From Planctomycetota bacterium (lineage in GTDB: Bacteria > Planctomycetota > Phycisphaerae > Sedimentisphaerales > Anaerohalosphaeraceae): 64,000 bases of DNA. Position 1 is the stretch's first letter. Every line of letters begins with the position of its first letter. Under the pieces are notes generated by a model. The model was not told the origin of the DNA, made no database searches, and was given only the letters and a program-made list of their open reading frames with translations. Below are positions 56,177 through 64,000 of the stretch, piece after piece. The stretch spans positions 26,909-90,908 of the forward strand of contig DUZQ01000002.1 in the NCBI GenBank assembly GCA_013349435.1. The letters are read 5' to 3'. The translations under genes and the position numbers were made by a program.

Positions 56177-59100
56177 TCATCGAACGGGGCTTTGCAAAGG
56201 CTTTGCTTCCGCAACAGCTTCGGTTCGTTTCGACCTGAAATTGCGAACCTGATGCATAAAGGCTTCCAGTCGCGTCTGAAGTGTCGGGTCCTGCTGACCG
56301 TCATAACTTACGTTTATTACAGGCATACCACCGCAGTCGCTGCTTAACCTGCGGCTGAGGGAACAGACAATATTTGAAGGCATACACGTAAAGGGGCCGA
56401 CGCTGACAGCTCCGCCGGCACCGTGATGATACATCTCCACTATCCTGCCGACACTTAAAATGGCTTCGCCCTCAAATGACACGTCCAGATACGGAAGCGC
56501 CATCTTAATAGTGTCGTTAATATCACCTTCGGCAAGCGGACCAAAATGTTTCTCAAGCGGCGCCGCTAATCGCCGTTCTATTTTGTGCTGGAAATAATTC
56601 CTTATTACGTTCTCCAGATACGGCTTGAGCCTCAAACGTCTGACCGAATCGAGCTTTCTCGCCAGGTTGGTATAATAAAGCCATTCGCTGACACTGGCCA
56701 GATTGACCCGGGCGCCGAGGGCCTCAAGCTGACGTATTATATCACAGTTGGCAAAGACATGATTACGTATATAAATCTCACCGACCACAGCTACAAGGGG
56801 CCGTCTTTGTGAGCGGTCAAGCGGCACCTGTGCCAACTTTGAGGCACAGATTTCCATCTGCCGGGCCAATTGGTTTTCGTTTGCATCGGCCTCAATAGCA
56901 GCCACTATTCGGCCCAGACACCCCCGATAGACCTCTTCAGCCTGTCCGGGCTGCGTCTCGTATGGCCTTATCTTCAAAAGTACCTTGAAAAGTAAATCTA
57001 CTGCACCTACGCCGGTAAAAGCCAGTCTTGAGGGATCTTTGCTGAAACGCCGCATATCATCGTAGAAGCTCATATCCTGATTGGGCGCGACTATTGGTAC
57101 TTTACCCGGCATACCTACCTGCTTCAGTATCAACTGCTGCAGACAATTATACTGCCCGAACCGACAGGGGCCGCTGGTGGAAGGCATAAAGAAAGCAGCC
57201 TTTGCCGGGTCGAAACCGGTCTCGTTAATCTTCTTGAGCATATTGCCGGCGGTAATTATGCAGGGCAGGCATTCCCTCCCGGAAGTGTATTTTCGTCCCC
57301 ATCGAAGCGTTTCCTCATCGGCGAGCGGCAACACCTGTGCATCCTGACCGCAATGACGAAACGCAGCGGCTACCGCATAAGAACTGTCGCCCATCCAGGG
57401 AACATAAAGCGTTCGGCCGAGGCAATCGCCCCACCGCCGGCGCCACGGGCTTGTTGACGGGTGCTTATGGCTTTGAAGGATTGATACCTTTTGCCTCCTC
57501 CGGCGGGTTGCCTTGAGGCTTTCATGAAAAGCTTCTAATCTGGTAATAACGCCGGCATCCGCGCTGTGCTCGTCAATCTCAAGAACCAACGTAGGCTTTC
57601 GAAATTCGTCGCCGTCTGCGCCGGAACAGGTCATCAGCTCCTTGAACATTGAGATAATGAAGCTGTCCGGCCCACAGCTAAAGTTGCTCAGATAAACGGC
57701 GTTGAGCCGTGACTCCCGGCGGATTATGTGGGCAGCGCGGAAGATGTGCTGGCCGTACTTCCAGTACATCTGCTTTTGAAGCTCAGGCTCGTTCACATCC
57801 GCTTCAGCCAGGTCGAGGAAGTCCATCGGTATTGCAAGTATGTTCATTTGTCTCAGTTTCCGCGGAAGGTCAAGACTCACTCCAGGGTCACAGCCGTTGT
57901 AGGGCCTTGACACAATCACACACGCCCGTTGATTCTCACCGAGAGAGTCGAGTATCTGCCGGCCCTTTTGGCGACAGGCCTGTTCAAAAGACTTTTGTGC
58001 CTTCATCGCCAAAGTTAAAGCACGATTTATTTGAAACTTCGACACTTTCAAAATGCCGGTTAAAGGTTTCAGCGTATGACGCAACTGCCCGGCGTCTTCA
58101 AGTCGCAGATGCAGGTCGATAAGGCGATTTTTCCCCGCCCCACCGGGCCTCCTGCCCGGCGCCAGGCCGTCCAAATCAAAGCCCTTCGCCGACAGCACCG
58201 CCCTCATCTGATAAGGAATTGTCTGTACATAAGGACAAAGCTGGTTGGACCGGTTTTCGGGATATTCAGCCGGCATCGAAACTATGCTCGGCAGCCAGAT
58301 ATAATCGACGCCCATCTCGACGAGCTTGAGCACATGTCCGTGGGCGACCTTTATGGGAAAACAGGCCTGAGACAATATCGCTTCGGTGCCTGACTGGATA
58401 AGGCTTTTCGTGGTCTTTCCCGACAAAACTACCTCGAAACCAAGCTCATCAAAAAAGGTGCCCCACAAGGGCAGCAGTTGATAGTTGCTGAGGCACATCG
58501 GGATTCCGATTGTACCGCGATAATTCTGCGGTTTTTTCCGGGCCCGGCTTTGCGAGTCCAGTCTTGCGAAGCGTTCGAGCAACTGCTGTCGGCTGCCGAA
58601 AAGGTCCGGCAAATCCCGGCCCTTTTTTTCGTCCTTTTTAAGGTTATAGCGGTCGCATCGACTGCCGTAGTACAACGGGTCGCTTCCCGGCAGTGTAACC
58701 TCCTTAATCTCACAATGGTTCGAACAATGCGTGCATTCGAAGGTGCGAATTTTATATTTCAGGCTCGACAGGTCGAACCCGCGAAATTTGCTCTTCGGCC
58801 TTTCATCCGCCGGCTCGTTTTGCATAAGTTCGGCCATGTGCCGCCTGGCCAACTCGGCTGCGCCCAGCGCCCCGGTTACTTCGTGGTGGTCCGGAACGAT
58901 GACTTCCTTGCCCATAACGGCCTCAAACGCCGCGGTTACCGCCCTGTTGAACGCGGTTCCGCCCTGGAAGAAGATTCGCCGGCCTATCCTGCGGTGTCCG
59001 ACCACACGATTCAAATAATTTGTAACTATCGAATAAGCCAGACCCGCGACAAGGTCGGGCCTTTCGGCACCCTGCTGCTGATAACTCAACAAATCCGATT

Positions 59101-60685
59101 CCATAAATACGGTGCATCGCTCGCCAAGCCGGACAGGGGCTTTTGAGGTGAAGGCCTCGTTGGCAAACTCTTCCTTTATGCTCATACCCAACCGCTCGGC
59201 CTGTTCCTCGAGGAAGCTGCCTGTACCGGCCGCACAGGCGTGATTCATCTCGAAATCCACCACCACTCCATCCTCGAGCGAAATGTATTTGCTGTCCTGG
59301 CCGCCGATTTCAAAAATCGTATCCACGCCTGCATCCACTATCGCAGCTCCCGTCGCCTGGGCGGTAATCTCGTTAATCACAAGGTCGGCGCCGACAAAAT
59401 CACCCGTCAGGTAGCGCCCGGAACCGGTCGTAGCCGCACCGAGTATCGCTACCAGTCCGTCAACTTCCTTTGCAACTATTTGCAGACCCTCACGGACCGC
59501 CTCTAAAGGCCTTCCCGCGGTCATAAGATACGCCTTGCTAAGGATATGTCTTTGCTCGTCCATTACCACGACGTTGGTGCTGATTGAACCGACATCAATA
59601 CCGAGATATGCAGGTATCAAACCGCCCGCCCGGCGGCCCGCAGCGAGTATTTCACCGTGCACTTTGCTCACCGGCGTCGGATGCGACGGCTGCGACAGGG
59701 CATTGAGCCGATGACCGATTTTGTGTTTTTGTTTTATGTATCTGTCAAGCCGGGAAAGTATGACCCGAGGCTCCTGCACACTTCCGGTGCCCGGCCCTTG
59801 GCGCATCTGCACGAGAGCCGCTCCAATCGCGCCGCTGACAGCGTGCTCATTCGGAATAACAAGTCCACCTTCACCAAGCTCGAAAACTTTTTCAATCGCC
59901 CTTACCACACCGGCGTTCGCCGCGACCCCGCCACAAAAGGCGACAGGTCTTAAAAGCTCTTTTCCCCGGCAAAGGTTGCTCTTGAGATTTCTCGCAAGGC
60001 CGAGGCAAAGCCCGGCAACGATGTCGTGTACGGGTGTAGCCTGCTGCTGCAAATGAATCATATCACTCTTTGCAAATACGCTGCATCTTCCGGCGACCCT
60101 CGGGGGCGTTTGGCTTTTCAGGGCTAATTGTCCGAACTCATCTTCGATATTCAACCCGAGTCGGGTAGCCTGCTGGTCGAGAAAGCTGCCCGTGCCCGCG
60201 GCACAATTTGTGTTCATAGAAAAGTCAGCCATATCACCTGCGCCCGCGGTATCTCCCGATTGGTCCGGGCTACCAAGAAAGGTGATTTTGCTGTCCTGGC
60301 CGCCCATCTCAATCAGCGTGCGCACCTGCGGGCAAAGATGTCGAATGGCCGCGGACTGGCAGATAAGCTCGTTGACAAAATCTATGTCCAGTAATTTACA
60401 TAAAGCCCTGCCTGCACTTCCGGTTCCGACCATTGTAGCTATCCGGTCGGGGGGGACCTTCTCAAAAAGCTCGCAAAGCAATCGGCGCGCCGTCTGAATG
60501 CCTCGGCCATGCGTTCGCTCATAGCAGAGGTATCGAATCTTTTTGTCGTCGTCCAACAGTGCTAATTTGCAACTCACAGAACCGATGTCGATACCGAGAT
60601 GCAGTGAACCAGCCGCTGTCGGGCTGAGCCTCATATACTCGCCAAGATAACTTCGGACAATCCTTTTGCCGTTTACGCTTCTCAT
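56177..60685 (-). CDS. Acyl-CoA dehydratase activase-related protein (double BadF/BcrA/HgdC ATPase domains plus dehydratase-like region)
   Basis: 1502 aa; GIDIGSVSCKLALLD and GIDVGSISTNVVVMD; TLIEMGGQDSK and IFEIGGQDSK; NTNCAAGTGSFLDQQA and NHACAAGTGSFLEEQA. Confidence 0.93.
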   Translation of the reverse strand: MRSVNGKRIVRSYLGEYMRLSPTAAGSLHLGIDIGSVSCKLALLDDDKKIRYLCYERTHGRGIQTARRLLCELFEKVPPDRIATMVGTGSAGRALCKLLDIDFVNELICQSAAIRHLCPQVRTLIEMGGQDSKITFLGSPDQSGDTAGAGDMADFSMNTNCAAGTGSFLDQQATRLGLNIEDEFGQLALKSQTPPRVAGRCSVFAKSDMIHLQQQATPVHDIVAGLCLGLARNLKSNLCRGKELLRPVAFCGGVAANAGVVRAIEKVFELGEGGLVIPNEHAVSGAIGAALVQMRQGPGTGSVQEPRVILSRLDRYIKQKHKIGHRLNALSQPSHPTPVSKVHGEILAAGRRAGGLIPAYLGIDVGSISTNVVVMDEQRHILSKAYLMTAGRPLEAVREGLQIVAKEVDGLVAILGAATTGSGRYLTGDFVGADLVINEITAQATGAAIVDAGVDTIFEIGGQDSKYISLEDGVVVDFEMNHACAAGTGSFLEEQAERLGMSIKEEFANEAFTSKAPVRLGERCTVFMESDLLSYQQQGAERPDLVAGLAYSIVTNYLNRVVGHRRIGRRIFFQGGTAFNRAVTAAFEAVMGKEVIVPDHHEVTGALGAAELARRHMAELMQNEPADERPKSKFRGFDLSSLKYKIRTFECTHCSNHCEIKEVTLPGSDPLYYGSRCDRYNLKKDEKKGRDLPDLFGSRQQLLERFARLDSQSRARKKPQNYRGTIGIPMCLSNYQLLPLWGTFFDELGFEVVLSGKTTKSLIQSGTEAILSQACFPIKVAHGHVLKLVEMGVDYIWLPSIVSMPAEYPENRSNQLCPYVQTIPYQMRAVLSAKGFDLDGLAPGRRPGGAGKNRLIDLHLRLEDAGQLRHTLKPLTGILKVSKFQINRALTLAMKAQKSFEQACRQKGRQILDSLGENQRACVIVSRPYNGCDPGVSLDLPRKLRQMNILAIPMDFLDLAEADVNEPELQKQMYWKYGQHIFRAAHIIRRESRLNAVYLSNFSCGPDSFIISMFKELMTCSGADGDEFRKPTLVLEIDEHSADAGVITRLEAFHESLKATRRRRQKVSILQSHKHPSTSPWRRRWGDCLGRTLYVPWMGDSSYAVAAAFRHCGQDAQVLPLADEETLRWGRKYTSGRECLPCIITAGNMLKKINETGFDPAKAAFFMPSTSGPCRFGQYNCLQQLILKQVGMPGKVPIVAPNQDMSFYDDMRRFSKDPSRLAFTGVGAVDLLFKVLLKIRPYETQPGQAEEVYRGCLGRIVAAIEADANENQLARQMEICASKLAQVPLDRSQRRPLVAVVGEIYIRNHVFANCDIIRQLEALGARVNLASVSEWLYYTNLARKLDSVRRLRLKPYLENVIRNYFQHKIERRLAAPLEKHFGPLAEGDINDTIKMALPYLDVSFEGEAILSVGRIVEMYHHGAGGAVSVGPFTCMPSNIVCSLSRRLSSDCGGMPVINVSYDGQQDPTLQTRLEAFMHQVRNFRSKRTEAVAEAKPLQSPVR

Positions 60686-60829
60686 AGCAGCCGTACTTTA
60701 AGGTATATACGTCCAACCCGTCAAGTTTTTTTTCCGGAAACAGGTTAAATAATGCGATAATTGTCGGTTAGAAATTGTAGGATTTATTTGACTGGAATAC
60801 TACGTTCGCCGCTTTCGGAAGCTATATAG

Positions 60830-62353
60830 TCAGGAGTCGTCAGCGGTCGGCTCTTGGGCCCAGGTCATCGGGTCCGGCGCAGGCGGTGTTGAGTCCGCGG
60901 GGGTGTATTCAATAGATACATGGTCAAAAGCAGCATAAGACCCCGAACCCGTATTGCGGAATGAGATGCCGAGCTGCTGACCAATAGAAGCGGGATAGTC
61001 ACCCACATCAAACGTTATAGTAATCGGGGTCCAGATAGTCGGCCAGTCATTGACCCAGTAGAGCTCGCGGATGCCTAACACATCCTGCTCTTCACCTATA
61101 GTGTAGTCATAGCCCAGATAATATGTGCCGTTCTCTTCCCAGATATGCGGATGTCCGGGATTGTCCTGGAATCCTTCGGCACCGAGTAAAAATGAATTTC
61201 CATATTCATTCTCACTTGAATCCCATTCCAAAAGGCCCACACCTTCTTTATCATAGAAAGGACCGGTGGGGCTGGTACCCCGCCCCCCACGAATGCTATA
61301 GTTTAGCCCTAAATTGCCATAGCTGGCTAAAAAGTACCAGTATCCGTCATGCTTATAAAGACAGGGTCCTTCCGCCCATTTATTGCCGGCTGTCCATTCA
61401 TCACCGCTCCAGTTGGCAACTGCGGTGTGATACCACGAAGGATGGGTATCATACTCCGGATTCGAGGGGTGCCCAATCAACTTTCCGTCGCTTGGATCCA
61501 TTTCCGAAACACGCAGGGGCAGGCCTCCCCAGCTCATCCACAGTTTGCCGGTGTCGGTATCATAGTAAAGATGAGCATCAATGCACCATGGATTTTCACT
61601 TCCCTCGTGTTCTAAAATTGTACTCCCGGGAGTCCAGGTGTAATTGGGCGGGCTGCCGGTGGCATTAAGAATCCATATTTGGGAATAGGGATTCGGCGAC
61701 TCCTCGTAGTAAGTGTTATATAACGCCTTCAAACCCTGTGGCGTTATAATCGGGCCGACGGCCATATCGACATCATAATCGGAGTCAACCTGATGATACC
61801 AGGTATCGTCAATTGGGTCTGCAGTATCCAACTGATAGAAAGGATATCGAGCTCCAAATTCCATCCTGTATCCGGCGTCAAGCCAGACATTTCCACCGTC
61901 ATCGTTGAAGTAGTTTTGCGGAGCACCCTGAAGTTCTGCCGGATTAACGTTCTGAGTGGTAGAGGTGATTGTTGTCGAGCCGTAGAAAAGTCGCACTTCG
62001 GCATTAGTGTCAGCAGTAACTCCTCTGTCATTTATGCTCCTTGCCCATACCGTAAGTGTAAAGGTTTCACCGGCTTCGATTGTGTGCCCTGTAAGCTGGG
62101 TGGTATAACCTGAGCCGCCCGAGCAGGTGGCATACCTGATGCCGTCAGGTGCCGCATAGTATTCCGAGTTATCCGTTGTTGCACCGCTCCAGCCGGTCGA
62201 ACCCGACTCGAAGCTCGGATTCACCAACGTAATCGTATCGCTTTGCGCCCCCGCACATAGCACCATTAAGACGAATAAAGTCAATAATTTGTATAATTGT
62301 GTTCTCAATTCCACCTCTGTCATGGTCCAAGAGAATACCACACACGCTGCCAT
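60830..62353 (-). CDS. Secreted GH43-like five-bladed-propeller glycosidase with N-terminal carbohydrate-binding-like module (start probably MTEVELRTQ)
   Basis: Signal peptide, LVNPSFESGSTGWSG module, WCIDAHLYYDTDTGKLWMSWGG, WAEGPCLYKHDGYWYFLASYGN. Confidence 0.75.
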   Translation of the reverse strand: MAACVVFSWTMTEVELRTQLYKLLTLFVLMVLCAGAQSDTITLVNPSFESGSTGWSGATTDNSEYYAAPDGIRYATCSGGSGYTTQLTGHTIEAGETFTLTVWARSINDRGVTADTNAEVRLFYGSTTITSTTQNVNPAELQGAPQNYFNDDGGNVWLDAGYRMEFGARYPFYQLDTADPIDDTWYHQVDSDYDVDMAVGPIITPQGLKALYNTYYEESPNPYSQIWILNATGSPPNYTWTPGSTILEHEGSENPWCIDAHLYYDTDTGKLWMSWGGLPLRVSEMDPSDGKLIGHPSNPEYDTHPSWYHTAVANWSGDEWTAGNKWAEGPCLYKHDGYWYFLASYGNLGLNYSIRGGRGTSPTGPFYDKEGVGLLEWDSSENEYGNSFLLGAEGFQDNPGHPHIWEENGTYYLGYDYTIGEEQDVLGIRELYWVNDWPTIWTPITITFDVGDYPASIGQQLGISFRNTGSGSYAAFDHVSIEYTPADSTPPAPDPMTWAQEPTADDS

Positions 62354-62354
62354 T

Positions 62355-63689
62355 TTATTTGTCTTCAGTCGGTAAAGACGCCCAGGTCAAAGGATTGGGC
62401 ACCGGTGGGTCATCATCGGAAGTGTCGGGGGCTATCTTTAAAAATCCAAAAGCGTTGGAGCCAACAGTACCCCAAAAAGCATCTGTGTCCGTGAAGACTA
62501 TATAGCCGCCGTCGCTGGTCAGGCCGAGATATTCTCCCGCGGTGTTACCGACACTGGTAGGGGGATAAACATCCTGCCAGAGCAGGTTTCCATCAGCGTC
62601 CGTTTTTACCACGTAGGCCTTCCATTCGTCCGAACAACCGGAAGGGTGACCACAAGCGGAATAGGAATATTCGTCCCCCGAACCGCCCACGATAACATAG
62701 CCGCCATCAGGAGTCTGGCGGACACCATAGGCCTCGTCGTGAATGTAATCGGCATTATAGCCTCTTGGCTGGCCAAAGGTCTTATGCCACTGTTCGGTTC
62801 CCGAGCTATTGATCTTTACAAGATAGTAATCCCAGTTGGCAACTCCATAAGATGTGGTATGGCCTCCAAGGATGTAACCACCATCCGAAGTCAAATCAAA
62901 ATCATAACAATGTTCGTCGTTTGTACCTCCATAGTGATATTTGTTGGTCTCAGTTCCACTGCTGTTGGTCTTTATAAGAACCGCATCCGTATGGTCGCCG
63001 CCGCTATAGTACCATGCCGTTGAACAAACGGCAAAGCCGCTGCCATCGGCCCGAACCTTAGTGCCCTGAGGAACAGTAAGACCTTTGTCCCATATTACGT
63101 TTCCGTCCGCATCGGTCTTCATTATGAAACCGTCCCCATCATCCACAATAAACACAAAACCGGCTTCGGGACAATTTTTATATCCGGTGGCGACTATTGA
63201 GCCGTCACCGAGTATATCGATCCCGCGGATTGCACAGTTGTTAGAACCCGAATAGTACTTGGGCCAGCCGGAAACGATATTTCCCGAAGCTTTCTCAAGC
63301 TTTACCAAGGCTCTTTTCATATTGCCCAAATTATAGAGGCCTCCGCCGCAGATGAAACCATCTGAAACCTCGGCCACACAGATACCAATGTCAGGCTGGC
63401 TACCTGTCCCAATGACCTTCTGCCATTGCTTGTTTCCATTTGAATATGTCTTGATAACTAACATCTGAGGGCAATCGGATGAATCCCAGGTCTGTCCTAT
63501 TCCGATGTAGCCGCCGTCGCTTGTCTGAATACCTTCATGGACATGGTTTCCGAAACTGGTGCCATATCCTTTATGCCACGCCATCGGCAGAGCATCGACA
63601 GCATAACACGAATCTGCGAATAACGAAAAGACCGCAAAGAAAACCGCCAACACAGCAAATCGTATCTGAATATTTCTTTTGTTATTCAC
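62355..63689 (-). CDS. Secreted beta-propeller-like repeat protein (GTG start at 63689 suggested)
   Basis: Signal peptide; repeated TSDGGYIGIG / TSDGGYILGG / TPDGGYVIVGG / TSDGGYIVFT blades. Confidence 0.75.
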   Translation of the reverse strand: MNNKRNIQIRFAVLAVFFAVFSLFADSCYAVDALPMAWHKGYGTSFGNHVHEGIQTSDGGYIGIGQTWDSSDCPQMLVIKTYSNGNKQWQKVIGTGSQPDIGICVAEVSDGFICGGGLYNLGNMKRALVKLEKASGNIVSGWPKYYSGSNNCAIRGIDILGDGSIVATGYKNCPEAGFVFIVDDGDGFIMKTDADGNVIWDKGLTVPQGTKVRADGSGFAVCSTAWYYSGGDHTDAVLIKTNSSGTETNKYHYGGTNDEHCYDFDLTSDGGYILGGHTTSYGVANWDYYLVKINSSGTEQWHKTFGQPRGYNADYIHDEAYGVRQTPDGGYVIVGGSGDEYSYSACGHPSGCSDEWKAYVVKTDADGNLLWQDVYPPTSVGNTAGEYLGLTSDGGYIVFTDTDAFWGTVGSNAFGFLKIAPDTSDDDPPVPNPLTWASLPTEDK

Positions 63690-63724
63690 CGCAGTTCTTT
63701 CCTTAAGCTGTTGGGCCCAACAAA

Positions 63725-64000
63725 TCATAAGCCCGCCAACGTTGCGATTTCGGAGGCGTCCAGCGCGCGGTTGTAGATGCGAACATCGTCAATCAGGCCG
63801 TTGAAATATCTGTTCTGGCCGTCATCTAAAATACCGATTTTGACATCCAATATACCACCGGTCTCAATTGTCTGACCCGAAGAGGCCGTATCCGTCATCT
63901 TAACACCGTCCACATAAAGCTCAACATCGGCCACATCTATATAACCCATCGGCAATACCGCCGCAACGTGGTGCCACGTGCCGTCCCGCAGGTCCGGGCC
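63725..64000 (-). CDS. LamG-domain protein, 5' truncated by window edge
   Basis: Frame open to base 64000: GPDLRDGTWHHVAAVLPMGYIDVADVELYVDGVKM...FNGLIDDVRIYNRALDASEIATLAGL*. Confidence 0.85.
   Translation of the reverse strand, partial: GPDLRDGTWHHVAAVLPMGYIDVADVELYVDGVKMTDTASSGQTIETGGILDVKIGILDDGQNRYFNGLIDDVRIYNRALDASEIATLAGL

Overview
This 64 kb window is chromosomal DNA from a bacterium whose gene content suggests a Planctomycetota/Phycisphaerae-like carbohydrate degrader (lineage inferred from gene content only). About 48 protein-coding genes can be supported. CDSs run off both edges. I found no rRNA, tRNA, CRISPR array or transposase.

Main blocks:
- Fe-S/flavin oxidoreductase pair, cysteine synthase, mnmA.
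- An L-fucose-type locus: GDP-mannose-3,5-epimerase-like SDR, GHMP-kinase-like protein, tandem nucleotidyltransferase, FucP, FucU, GH29, plus a divergent FucU-fold lipoprotein.
- GH2, GH29 and LamG proteins.
- mcsA-mcsB, queD-like, coaD.
- pckG, and parB with a canonical parS.
- A repeat-rich intergenic zone with nnrD, a PLD-like protein, a pentapeptide-repeat/ion-channel fusion and a NYN protein.
- A TetR-RND efflux operon, divergent from a USP/Rrf2/TauE cluster.
- A LarA-family protein, mfd, a third GH29, a tandem membrane-protein/HTH module next to yifB, a giant acyl-CoA dehydratase activase, and secreted GH43-like, beta-propeller-like and LamG proteins.

Most notable observations:
- The fucose uptake/activation-like locus.
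- A decayed, in-frame copy of the yifB 3' end on the far side of the membrane-protein/HTH module.
- A one-base frameshift in a recently duplicated membrane paralog.
- An interspersed repeat that supplies the last codons and stop of mfd.
- A GH29 with Glu at the usual Asp nucleophile position, and another GH29 with an acidic domain insertion.
- Two textbook promoters with embedded palindromes (TetR and Rrf2 loci).
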